Made by a program: the position numbers and the translations under genes
Assembly: GCA_950106755.1 (NCBI GenBank)
Contig: OX467088.1
Coordinates: 1,782,001-1,846,000 of the forward strand
Source: Climacium dendroides
Taxonomy: Eukaryota > Streptophyta > Bryopsida > Hypnales > Climaciaceae
Length of the DNA: 64,000 nt
Direction: 5' to 3'
The notes under the pieces: generated by a model
What the model was told of the DNA's origin: nothing
The model's database searches: none
Seen by the model: only the letters and a program-made list of their open reading frames with translations
Shown here: piece after piece, positions 45,960 through 55,817 of the stretch
Numbering within the stretch: the stretch's first letter is position 1
How the letters are laid out: every line of letters starts with the position of its first letter

Positions 45960-46330
45960 TACATGTACATGTAATAGATATCTACAAAGTAAGTGATAAA
46001 GCTTCTACTTTTAATTCTTAAGTAGTGTGTGTATGTAATAGATATCTATAAAGTAAAAAATTAAACTTCTATTTTTAATTCTTTAGTAGATGTTTACAAA
46101 GTACAAGATAAAGTTTCTATTTTTAATCCTTTAGTACCATGTTCATGTATTAGATATCTACAATGTAAAAGATAAAGCTTCCATTTTTAACTCTTTAGTA
46201 CATGTTCATATATTAGATATCTACACTGTAATAGATAAAGCTTCTATTTTTAACCTTTTAGTACCATGTTCATGTAATAGACATCTACAATTTAGGAGAT
46301 AATTTTTTTACTTTTAACCCTTTAATATTA
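45960..46330. repeat. about six tandem 62-bp units in the transposase intron
   Basis: Each unit follows the pattern TAGATATCTACAAAGTA, GATAAAGCTTCTATTTTTAA, CTTTAGTACATGTTCATGTAAT. Units are diverged, with small indels. No coding role. Confidence 0.85.
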
Positions 46331-46426
46331 TGTTCATGTGGAATAAAAGTCAATTCAAAATTTTGCTTCAAAACAAGTATAATAAGAGTACCACAATGAC
46401 ATTCCCAATGACGTGGCATTTAAATA

Positions 46427-46735
46427 ATGATAGTCAATCCAATTTTAGTGAGTTGTTGGTGGGGAGCATTGGATGGTCACGGCACCACTACATCTAATGA
46501 GGCGGCAAGTGCCTCGCCACTTGTTGATGCCGTGGTCCAATTTTGCGTCACTGGTGGCGATGCTCTTATCTTTCTTATTTTGCAATCTTTTAGATTCACT
46601 TTTATTTTACTGAAACAAAGCTTGGAGCAAATATTGCTACCTTCTTTGAAAATATTGATCACTCCAGAGTATCAAGGATTCTCCCCTCGACGTCGAGAGG
46701 AGCCTTGCCCGTATAGTAGAGAGATCAAAGTTTAA
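46427..46735 (+). other. intron sequence with an ORF, not counted as a gene
   Basis: A 102-codon frame lies wholly within the transposase intron and shows no motif. A CCCTCGACGTCGAGAGG palindrome at about 46683-46699 is the only notable point; it is not a copy of the 23-bp palindrome. Confidence 0.35.
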
Positions 46736-48604
46736 GTATTTCATTGTAACTCAGAACTGTGATGATACATAATTTTGATTTGATTTGTCATTGATATTGT
46801 TATTTCAGGAATTAAATGTTGAGGAGATGGCAGACATGCCATCATGCAACTTATCCGAAACAGTCCATAATAGGTGGTTGCAGTAATCGGGTAATCAGGG
46901 TAATGATTTGTTTGCCGCAACTTCTGATGATTGCATTCGAGCTTTCATGCAAATGACCAATTATCGAGCTTTTCTTAAAGGCAACATATCAAGGTCAGGG
47001 CCATCTAAAGAAGAGTTAAAGTTACAAGGCGCTAGATGTAGCGGGGATCCTAAGAAGATTGCGGAGGCGCTGAACGACCTTCCTAGAGGGGTTGGTGTTG
47101 CATCACGTATTCCCCATTTGGAAGGCGAAGAAGTATTTGGTAGCAGTAAGCGAAAGCTTGACTTCCCCATTGGGTCAGATGGTGACTCCCATCGTCCAGA
47201 TAAGGTCAACTTCTCTCAGCCTCGAGTACAAATACGATCAACATGTTCACCCACGGTTGCTTCTAATGAAGCAGACACGTTGGTTGATTCTACGCATGTA
47301 CCACATGTGACATTTGCAATGGAAACTGACTGTGATACTTTACAGTGGCATATCGCAAGAATCTCACACAAGTCCAGTTGCAAATGTCATGCGCAACAAC
47401 GGAATTCAAACATCCGCTGTGTTGCCAAAATTGCAAAGGGATCTAGAGGTACTCCAGCTCCAACCTACCGTGGTAGAAAAAAACAGTATGGCGGAAACAA
47501 AGAGATCATGATTGACTTCTGGTTTTGCCTAGATGATATTGAACGATGTGTACGAGGCTCCAAACGAGTTTGGGTAATTGATTGGCCCCAAGTTCCGGAT
47601 GTGTAGCTTGTACTAACAGGCACAAATTTGACCCACCAAGAAACATTGTTGTTGCAAGAGGCTGGTTTCCAGCTACAACAATGACCATCTATGTCTCCTC
47701 GACGTTTATTCACCATGTCCAATGTATTCCAGGCCATCTACTATGATCATCCTAGTCCTTTGCATGCTGACACATATCCAACTACTCGAAGGAGCAAAGC
47801 TATTCGCCGTATTGCAAATGCTCCTACAACAGAGCACCGCAATAAATGGGAGAGTGCTGGTAATGTCAAGGGAACAATTCTAGGAGTAACCTTGCTCCCC
47901 TTCCCTAGACTTGGAGCCATAATCTCCCTTCAATCCGGACTTGAACCTCGGCAAAAGCTTTATCGCATTACACTTGGCATATATCCAGAGTGCACTTGTC
48001 CTGATTTTGTCGACATGGCCGTTTCAGCAATTGGTGGACGCCAGCAATACGTGCATTGCAAACATTTTTATTACTTACTTCACTACTTCAGCAAAATGAA
48101 TCCGGCAGAGGATAAGTTTATACATTCTCCAAGCTTCAGCTTCAATGAAGTGAAGCTCCTTCTCACAAAGGCCAACATCATCAAAGTTTCAAGGGACAGT
48201 CTTTAACATGTTTAGAAGTCCAAGAATCCCTAGGTGATTGGTATTAATGATTGAAGGACTATAGACTAAAGTGAGATGTATAGCTTTAGAAGTACCAATT
48301 TGTATGTTTGAATACTGTAATTTCTTGAAGTATTCAATACAACCTATTTTCAATCTCGATTTACTTTTTCTTGTAGGTCATTTGTTTGCCTTTCGCAACA
48401 TGCACTTCTATTACTCTAACCAGTAATTGAAACTCAAAATTGTATACAAATTGTATATAACCACGGTAATGTATCCACGGTAATAGGTCCACGGCAAAAG
48501 GTCCATGATAATAGGGTACGAATATCCTGAAAATAGAATTTATTTGAATCCCTTTCTTGAAAATTCTATTTTTATAAATATTATTGAATTTTTTACAATT
48601 CCAG

Positions 48605-48677
48605 AACTCCATGCTCACATACTTCATGTTCAACGCTCGTAGGCTCACGCTCACATGCTCACAATCTAGCACCGTTG
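48605..48677 (-). repeat. right terminal inverted repeat of the MULE
   Basis: Read on the minus strand it begins CAACGGTGCTA and continues with GTGAGC hexamers (ATTGTGAGCATGTGAGCGTGAGCC-like). It matches the left end at 17390 and is directly followed by the duplicated GTACTAGTAA at 48678-48687. Confidence 0.72.
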
Positions 48678-48687
48678 GTACTAGTAA
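48678..48687. repeat. right target-site duplication of the MULE
   Basis: GTACTAGTAA, identical to 17380-17389. Confidence 0.8.
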
Positions 48688-48829
48688 TATGCATTGCAAA
48701 ATAAGGGGCCCCCAATATATTACTTTTACCTTTCTAAGGAAGGAACCAATGGAGGTTTACCCACCAAGCTCTCCACTCTCCACTTGCATTAGCAAGGGGC
48801 AAGGAAAAAGTGAGAGGTGGATGGCCCAT

Positions 48830-49045
48830 CCGCCCTTTTTATATGAGGCGGACGGCTTGTCTGCCTCATCCAACGACCGGGCGCCTGTCTACCACATCTA
48901 TCGATCGGACCGCAGCGGACAATCCGCCATTTGCCACATCGGACAGCTGCAAACACGCGGACGCCACGGATGCCAATCCACTGTCCGACCGAGTGGACGG
49001 CTCCCACAACGTGGACAAGCCCCAGCGGACAAACTACCGTCCACT
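48830..49045. other. GC-rich GCGGAC block
   Basis: Dense in GCGGAC, GGACGG and CCGTCC words on both strands, like 14220-14790. Shared phrases include GCGGACAATC/CGGACAATC and CACATCGGACAGC-like segments. ORFs on both strands are stop-poor artefacts. Confidence 0.5.
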
Positions 49046-49160
49046 TGAGTGGATGTCGTGTAAACAAAGATCGTTCTACACAATAGATCGAGTGCCACAA
49101 TCAATATCTAAAATACCATAGCAAAACAAAGCTAGAATGTGCAACAAACACACCCTCAAA

Positions 49161-49406
49161 GAGAAACTAAGAATCTACACACACAAAGTCAAGCGGCTCT
49201 CACTCTACAAAGGAAGAATCAAAGAGTGCAAACATAGGAGAAGAAGTGAAGCTTTACTAAATGATAGAACCATCATCTCTAAGCAAAGCAAAAACACACA
49301 ACTCTCTCTCAAAAATGCTCACAAAACTTGACTTGACAAGAATGCCAAGTCAAGGAACTCTCTCCACCTTAAGCTTCAAACCCTAAGGTGGATGAACTAT
49401 AACAAG
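49161..49406 (-). repeat. LTR-like 246-bp direct repeat, downstream copy
   Basis: Identical in length to 56933-57178 and differing at only about four to six positions. It overlaps the last few codons of the integrase frame, as 3' LTRs of compact elements can. Its outer edge (GAGAAACTAAG) lacks the usual terminal dinucleotide. Confidence 0.6.
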
Positions 49407-50086
49407 GGTTTAGGGTTATAATACTGTAAAGTATCACGATGTTGAGAAATGGATAAGTTCTCCATAGCCATAGGCATGGCCTTTTTGAAAAACTCTGCTC
49501 GATCATTTAGACATTGTGCCCACATATCAGAATCATCCAAATTGACAACTAAAGCTAACTTCTCTCGTACTGAGCTGGGTAAAACTAGCTCCCGTCCATA
49601 TAATAATTGGTAAGGGCTATAAGATGCCAATGATGCTTGCCTGCTAAAACGATAGCCCATAGCAATCCATGGCAACATCAAGTCCCAATCACAATGATTG
49701 CCATGAAGCAATCCATACTTCCGTAAACCACGCGTAACTATCTGAACAACCCGCTCAGCTAAGCCATCCGCCTCTGGATGATCCCTAGAGGTAGTACAGT
49801 GATCTATTAGGGCCTTAGTACATAATTCCTCAAATGAACCAAGGAATTCTCGCCCTTGATCGGTCAACACCTCAGCGGGAGCTCCAAAATGTGATAAAAC
49901 ACGATCAAGAAAAGCCATAACCGCAAATTCTGAAGAGTTTTGTGGTAGAGCAACAAGTTCAATCCACTTGCTAAAATGTTCTACCATTACCAACACATAT
50001 TTAGCTCCATGTGAGGTAACAACCAACAGCCCAACAAAATCCAATGACCAACGATAGCCCAAACCCATAATAGGTAAAGGCCTCAA
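49397..50086 (-). CDS. gypsy integrase core
   Basis: 229 residues. WSLDFVG supplies the first catalytic aspartate, VLTDQGREF the second and HPEADGLAERVVQ the glutamate: a complete D-D-E triad. In its family it joins the cDNA to chromosomal DNA. A C-terminal chromodomain is not visible before the frame ends inside the direct repeat. A stop separates it from the RNase H-zinc finger frame upstream at 50177. Confidence 0.85.
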   Translation of the reverse strand: MRPLPIMGLGYRWSLDFVGLLVVTSHGAKYVLVMVEHFSKWIELVALPQNSSEFAVMAFLDRVLSHFGAPAEVLTDQGREFLGSFEELCTKALIDHCTTSRDHPEADGLAERVVQIVTRGLRKYGLLHGNHCDWDLMLPWIAMGYRFSRQASLASYSPYQLLYGRELVLPSSVREKLALVVNLDDSDMWAQCLNDRAEFFKKAMPMAMENLSISQHRDTLQYYNPKPLL

Positions 50087-50176
50087 CTATGGTGATAAGG
50101 TGTTAAAACTTGATCTAACTCGATCACATACCTCACACCAAGAAACATAATTGGCAACTTGTTGATGCATACCAGT

Positions 50177-50953
50177 CTACCAATATTGGCTGCGTAACAT
50201 AGAATGTGTTCTACGCACCCCAAAATGTCCAAGGTCTTCATGTACGTGATGTATCAAAGATGCCCTTTGATCTAGTCTTGGAACTATACGCCTAGATCCA
50301 TCCGACCACACACGAAACAACAAACCGTTCTCCCAACGGAACCTTGTTGCACGATGACAAACTCTATCCCGCTCTAAGGCAAAGATAGGTATAGAAAATG
50401 TCCCTTGTTGAAGTTTGTACAAGACTTCTTGGGCTTCCCACACATCACTAACAACTTGGGCTCTATCAGATTTTTCATCTGACCCTGGTTCGGGTATCAC
50501 AGATGCAAAACCTAATAACATAGTAAGGTATACCGCGGCATGCCATCCAGGAATTGCCTCTCTGTCACATTCTCCATACCATCTAGCTCCCGTCAAGTCC
50601 TCTTCTGAAAGGCTTGGATTACAAGAAAGTCCATCAGCATCCAAATTGGTAATGCCGGCGCGATGGACAACATCAAAATCATATTCTTGAAGCAACAATG
50701 CCCATCTAGCAAGTTTGCCAGTAAGTTTATTTGATTCCATGAGCCACTTCAAAGGTTGGTGATCTGTCATCACAGTAAAACGTTGACCATATAAATAAGG
50801 ACGAAAATGAACGATGGCCCAAACTGCAGCCAAAGTTTCTCCTTCATAAGATGAATAGTTGGACTCTGCGCTATTATTGCTTCTAGAAGCAAATGCAATG
50901 ACATATTCTCGTCCTTCATCATCCTTTTGTGTTAAAACCGCTCCTAATCCCAC
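50177..50953 (-). CDS. gypsy RNase H and integrase zinc finger
   Basis: MGLGAVLTQKDDEG opens the RNase H fold, with ESNYSSYEGETLAAVWA supplying the second acidic residue and MTDHQPLKWLM the third; AGITNLDADGLS closes the domain. After a linker, LIHHVHEDLGHFGVRRT is the His-His part of the integrase HHCC finger. The cysteines should follow near 50120-50170, where the frame is broken. RNase H removes the RNA template during cDNA synthesis. Confidence 0.85.
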   Translation of the reverse strand: MGLGAVLTQKDDEGREYVIAFASRSNNSAESNYSSYEGETLAAVWAIVHFRPYLYGQRFTVMTDHQPLKWLMESNKLTGKLARWALLLQEYDFDVVHRAGITNLDADGLSCNPSLSEEDLTGARWYGECDREAIPGWHAAVYLTMLLGFASVIPEPGSDEKSDRAQVVSDVWEAQEVLYKLQQGTFSIPIFALERDRVCHRATRFRWENGLLFRVWSDGSRRIVPRLDQRASLIHHVHEDLGHFGVRRTHSMLRSQYW

Positions 50954-51001
50954 TACACTCCAGTTAGTGTGTAATTGAAAGGATCTGGTAGCATCTGGCC
51001 T

Positions 51002-52095
51002 TCACAACATTGGAGTTGAGCTCAACTTTTGCTTCAATGTATCAAAAGCTTGCTGCTGCTCACGACTCCAAATCCATGGTTGGTCTTTTTCCGTTAGTAT
51101 CGTTAATGGCTTAGCAATCAAGCTAAAGTTCTTGACAAACTGGCGATAGTAATTCGCTAAGCCAAAAAATGCTCGAAGCCGTGGCACATCAATAGGTGCA
51201 GGGATCTTTTGCAATGCATCTACCTTTGCTTGTTGCACTCCAAGACCTCCTAGCACAATCATATGGCCTAAATATGGCAACCGATCATGGAAGAATCTAC
51301 ACTTGCCATGATGCAAGCGTAATCCCCATTGTTGTAATCGTTCAAATATTGTTTGTAAATGTTTGACATGCTCCTGAGGATTGCTACTAAAGATGATGAC
51401 ATCATCAATGTAGCATCTAGCAAATGATAGTCCAGCGAAAACTCGGTCCATTACCCTTTGAAACTCAGCTGGTGCATTCTTTAGACCAAATGGAAGAAAC
51501 TTCCAATGATAAAGTTGATCTTTTCCATCTTGATCAACTCTCTAGAATGTTGTCTTAACTTGATCTCCCACAAGCAATGGCAATTGGTGATAACCAGATT
51601 GCAAGTCCAAGATACTAAAAACCCGTGAGAATCCCATTGCATCAAATATCTCTTCTGGCATAAATACCGGTCTGACTTGGTCTTACGATTCACTAGGCGG
51701 TAATCTCCACACATTCGTTTTTCCGTCCAATTACCAAATATATCCTTCTTAGAAGGCATAACCGTAGCACAAGCGTACTCGCCATTAGAAAGTTCAATCA
51801 AGCCCGCAGCCAATAATTTTCGACAACGAGTTTGAACACCTTCTCTTTCTAATACACTCAGTCTGTAATGGCACCTAAAGATTGGATGATCATCCTCCAA
51901 TTGAATATGAATAGGCTTGCCTTTATAGCCCTTAAGCTCTTCCAATTTAAATGCAAAACAACTACGATACGAGCGAATAAAAGCTCGCACCTTCCGTGCT
52001 TCGGCACTAGTAAGATTTGGCCCCAATTCCAATGGCCAATCATCAAACTCAATGGTCACCTTTTCAATTGATGGAATACCACTGTATGCCGGCAC
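51002..52095 (-). pseudogene. gypsy reverse transcriptase, frameshifted
   Basis: The frame 52095-51481 holds the fingers (for example GLIELSNGEYACATVMPSKK, MCGDYRLVNRKT). It then changes phase near 51660, so PMPLPEEIFD-type sequence lies in another frame. The frame 51451-51002 carries the palm: RCYIDDVIIFS is the Y-x-D-D catalytic motif, followed by the thumb and LRAFFGLANYYRQFV of the RT-RNase H connection. All essential motifs are recognisable, but at least one frameshift and one stop prevent a continuous product. Confidence 0.8.
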
Positions 52096-52156
52096 GGCCC
52101 TTGATTGCTAATCTATAAGAGGCGCAATTTTTGTGCCCCCAACTCCTCGCTTGAAG

Positions 52157-53707
52157 TTAAATGAAGAGCTTCAACTTGACAATTTGTATGAGACTTGGTA
52201 GTATATCTAGAGGAAGTAGAGTATCATGCATAAACACCCATGAAAACATCTCTTGGGCATTTACTTTTCCAAACTCTTGAGCCAAAGCAATAAAAACACG
52301 TTGAGCACGAAGTTCTTCTGCTGCTTGTTGCTTCAAATGAAAAAATAGTTTAGACTCCTCAATCTCAATGGGTTTTGGCTCTACTGCCCCCTGACCATTG
52401 CTTGCTTGCCTCTGAGTAAGCAAATGGCCATCATAATGACGCTGAATAGCCAGACATGTGCCAATAACCCATACAAGGGTATTGAGATCCATAGCTTGGC
52501 CTAAAAGAAAACGTCGTTGACCTTCTGTAAGGTCGGTAGCAGTAGTGGTACTAGTCAAAAAACCCATAGCACGTTCCCGCTCATCTGCATTAGGTTCTTC
52601 ATGGATGTGGGAGATGCCACTCCAAATCATACCAGGACCACGTGCTTGAAATGCGAAAGAACTTGGATAAGTCACAAAGGTAGGGAAGGCAACTCGTGGT
52701 GCCCCCATCTTGTTCACATAAGCCAAAAGAGACTCATCGTCTTTAGAAACATCCAAAGGAACACGATGATCATCCAAAATATCAACCACCTTGCGTCCAA
52801 TAGGCCTTTTGATTCTTAAAAGAGATGCTGTAAGCACATTGAATGCAGCTAGATTGGTCCAAATTCAACATGGACGATGAGCATAGGAACCTAAAGTTGC
52901 AGCATCTACAAAAGTTGGAGGGCCTAAAATTTGGTGAATATAATGCCCATCCTCGAGAACCTGTGACCTTGTATCACCCAATGGAGGCACGTTTTCGAAA
53001 ATATATGCCGGTGGGGAAGATTGGTGGGTGTACCACCACTGTATGAGCCAAAGCAAATCTGCGAAAAGACTAGATCGTAGATCGTTAAGACCTCTACCTG
53101 CTTCAGCTCGTGAATGACCTTGGCAAGGCCACCCGGCAATAAGTAAATCAATATGGCCCAACCTCCTCAAATCTTCATCATTAATGAGAGTGACATCTTG
53201 AGGAAGTTTGTTAAAACAACCATGAATAGCAGAAGGTGGAAGTTACTCTAGATATAGAGCCAACAATCGTTGAATATGATGACGAGCAGCTTGATTGGGT
53301 GTTATCCCATTATCCACATGAATGTAGCGTTTAACTTTAAGTCCAGCTGCTAAAACAGCTGCCAAACTAGTTCCGATGCTCGCAAATAGCTCCACGAGGG
53401 TAATGCCTTCTAATGATGGCTGCCAATGAATAGGTTGGGCAAAAAGAGATGTAAAAGAACCAGAAGGCTCCTCTATAGCATCCAATAAAGTTATAATGTC
53501 TCGACATTGTTGAGACAAGTGAATACTTGTACCCCATGGAGGAGTAGGATCCTTGCAATGTTGGTTAAAAACTTCAAAAGTAGGTGGATCAGATAATGCC
53601 ATGGAACTAGACATAAATGCCATAGTCTCTTTTAGAAGCACTGAACCACATGGTAAATCTGATGCCAACGCACTACAACCAAATAAGACCTCTGCTGACA
53701 TTGTCAT
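52157..53707 (-). pseudogene. C5 cytosine DNA methyltransferase domain within the gypsy polyprotein
   Basis: One frame holds the ordered motifs of a C5 methylase. Motif I is TLVELFASIGTSLAAV (about 53350-53405), binding S-adenosylmethionine. Motif IV is GWPCQGHS with the catalytic Cys in Pro-Cys-Gln (about 53115-53140). Motif VI is FENV (about 52990-53002). A motif VIII-like AHRP...WTNL lies near 52855-52880. Finally, FLLGQAMDLNTLVWVIG (about 52440-52505) matches motif X. Two in-frame stops, TAA at 53241-53243 and TGA at 52865-52867, break it; the second falls in motif VIII and looks like C-to-T change at CG. In related elements the domain could methylate the element or its target site. The protein resembles DNMT3/DRM-type more than DNMT1-type enzymes in arrangement, but that is a guess. 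Confidence 0.8.
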
Positions 53708-53922
53708 TGCAGCTGCTACAAAAGCTACGGGAATAAATTTCTTTCTCCCGTCACTAGTAGACCATCTCGATCTAATCCATGCCTCTTCAGTTTAATTATC
53801 AAGACCAAATCCAAGAGGATATAATGCTTGCTGACCAACCAATATGTCATAGTTGGTAGCATTAGTGACAATACATTGTAGTGATAAATGAAAATAAAGT
53901 GGTCTAGATCTAATGCAAAAAA

Positions 53923-54855
53923 TCAATTGCAATGGTAGTTTAGTATAACCAATGTTGGCAACTTAATCAAGTCGTCATCGGTAGAAGGCGCGGTAATAGC
54001 TTGAGCCACATCTAGAGATGGCAAAGATACCTTACCCTCCAACATCTTGTCCGCTAAGTGAAATACTTGAGCTGGTGCAAAACCTAGAGCTAACATCTCT
54101 ATAGAAGAAAAGACTGGCGTTTGTAATACTTTATAAGCCAAAGTATGTGCCAAGTCTTTTGAAGTAGTTGCTTCTTGGGATTTTGCCAACAAAATGTAAG
54201 GATGGGTTGCAGAAGTAGCATCTGCAAGGCCGAATGATAATGGCAAACGTGCTTGACCAATATGATCTGGCAAACCACCATGGCGCATACACTCATCATC
54301 TTTAGAAACATTTAAAGATGGTACAAGTGATTCGGCTGCCGTTTGAGCACGTATAGCAACAGTTGACAACATCATTTCTCCAGCGGCGCCAAATACGTAT
54401 AAGTCAGAACTAGAACCACTAGCTCTAGTTTGAGAAGTGAGCTTAGCATCTATAACTTGACCAAGTGAGGCCACTGTATTGAACCGCTTTTCAAGCTCAG
54501 CAATTTTGGCTTCTAGAGCCTTTTCTTTGTCTAAAGCAAGTCTCTTTTCCGGATGTAGAATAAAACAGTGATCTATATTATAATTGAGTCTACCACAATG
54601 GATACACTTCAAATCCTTCTTCTTGGATTTTTCCCCTACCTTGGCCACTTCTGTCTTTTGTTTGGGCTTCTCATAAGACTGAGCCTTTTTCTTCTTTGGG
54701 CAATTGGGATCATTTTTGGCATGGCCCGATTCTCCACATCCCCAACAATATAGAGTCTTTGAGGTCTTTTCAGGCTGAGTTTCTGCCAAACTACTTGTAG
54801 CAGTAGCAGTAGCAGCTTTCTTAGGCTTACTACTATCTATCATCCAAGAAACCAT
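53923..54855 (-). CDS. gypsy gag C-terminus with two zinc knuckles
   Basis: 310 residues. CWGCGESGHAKNDPNC is a C-x2-C-x4-H-x5-C knuckle (about residues 37-52) and CIHCGRLNYNIDHC is a second Cys/His motif (about 84-97), separated by a lysine-rich linker. The following 200 residues are probably the gag-protease spacer. A retropepsin would be expected near 53.7-53.95 kb but is not intact in any frame. Confidence 0.75.
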   Translation of the reverse strand: MVSWMIDSSKPKKAATATATSSLAETQPEKTSKTLYCWGCGESGHAKNDPNCPKKKKAQSYEKPKQKTEVAKVGEKSKKKDLKCIHCGRLNYNIDHCFILHPEKRLALDKEKALEAKIAELEKRFNTVASLGQVIDAKLTSQTRASGSSSDLYVFGAAGEMMLSTVAIRAQTAAESLVPSLNVSKDDECMRHGGLPDHIGQARLPLSFGLADATSATHPYILLAKSQEATTSKDLAHTLAYKVLQTPVFSSIEMLALGFAPAQVFHLADKMLEGKVSLPSLDVAQAITAPSTDDDLIKLPTLVILNYHCN

Positions 54856-54859
54856 GTCG

Positions 54860-55817
54860 ATAGCATCATGCTGATATAGAGCTCTATCACACCTCTCAAC
54901 TTCAGCAAACGCTTGTGCTAGCGTTGCTCGACCTCATAGTTGATAAGAATCCTTGGTGTGGCTAAATCAAGAAGTCTTTTGTCAATTTTAGACAAAAAGA
55001 TATTCACCAGCTAGCTCTCAGCAAATACACCTCCAGATTCCACTGCAAATCGTGCCAATCTCGTATACATCGTGCGTGGAGTATCCTCCTTTTCACGACG
55101 AAAATCTTGAATGCGTTGCATTTGGTCACGTCAAAAACCTCCATACTCAACTTCAAGATGAGCAATGAAGAGGTGCATCGGTTCAAATATTAGTGGCTCG
55201 CCAACTGCTGCTAACGCCGCTTGCGTGGCTTGTGCCATCCGAGATAAGGTAACAGAAGTTTGGACTGGTGCCAAAGTCTTCCCTTTAGTGTCCTCGGGAG
55301 ATGAACCACCTTTTGGTATTGCCACACCTGTGTTTTGTGGAAAAATCAAACTAGCAACTGCACCCTCTTTAAGTGCAGAAACAAGTTCCATACGAGCATT
55401 CCAATAGCGTTCTATTCGACGCAAATCATCAGTATGCTCTATGGTTCATCGCTCGTATGATTGAAGTGCTTCATACTCCAAATGTTGCGGTAACAACTCA
55501 AAGGCGTACTAATCATTGAAATTTGGAGATCGCTGACGCTTCTTCTTCATCCAAGTCCGGAATTGAAGCTTCCAGTCGGGTAGGGAAATACCTCCAACCC
55601 TCCCGGAGAATCGATCTCTCACTGTGTTGCGAGAATCGTCGTCCATATCGTAAACCGTACTCATACTCCAAACCCGAAGCCTACTAGTGGTATCCAACGC
55701 TGAAATAGGCTCAAAAGCCTCGTTGGTATCCACCACTGACTCAAAGTTATCGGTGTGAGTATCTTCTAAGTAGTCACGTGACGGAGATCGATAATATCGA
55801 CTCCGAGTCTGCACCAT
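54860..55817 (-). pseudogene. gypsy gag N-terminus (capsid part), fragmented
   Basis: Three frames (55817-55509, 55424-55131, 55186-55004) add up to a gag start: MVQTRSRYYRSPSRDY, a DWKLQFRTWMKKKRQRSP segment and helical capsid-like sequence (RIERYWNARMELVSALKEG). Stops and phase changes occur between them. The ATG at 55817 is the most likely polyprotein start, preceded by about 1.1 kb of leader. Confidence 0.6.

Larger units (their letters stand above)
43036..48206 (+). pseudogene. MULE transposase with zinc finger and SWIM domain, inactivated
   Basis: Exon 1 (43036-45183) and exon 2 (46809-48206) flank one GT-AG intron in phase 0. Around 43920-44185 there is a Cys-rich segment ending GNHVHPV, similar to the WRKY/GCM1-type finger of MULE transposases. 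VMTIAVCDMQSED, GFMADSTQANWNAV and CLLHW, followed by a Trp-Glu-containing helix, fit the DDE core. Near the end, CTCPDF...VHCKHFYYLL is a SWIM zinc finger (C-x-C-xn-C-x-H). Four in-frame stops break it: TAG 44770-44772, TAA 46884-46886, TAG 47604-47606 and TGA 47682-47684; the frame reopens each time without a shift. Each stop is one C-to-T or G-to-A step from a sense codon. It is the presumed mobiliser of the surrounding MULE. Confidence 0.75.
17390..48677. mobile_element. MULE (Mutator-like) transposon, 31.3 kb including a nested element
   Basis: The ends are diverged inverted repeats: CAGGGTTGCTA...GTGAGC on the left and, read inward on the other strand, CAACGGTGCTA...GTGAGC on the right. 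They are flanked by a perfect 10-bp duplication. A MULE transposase gene (43036-48206) lies about 470 bp inside the right end. Removing the nested element (17641-36242) and one ATAC copy leaves an original MULE of about 12.7 kb. It carries the transposase, an intact ParB-methyltransferase-like gene on the opposite strand and a GC-rich minisatellite between them. The transposase is inactivated by stops, so this copy cannot now move itself. Confidence 0.75.

Noticed and set aside
46427..46735. 102-codon ORF
   Set aside because: Wholly inside the MULE transposase intron and without motifs.
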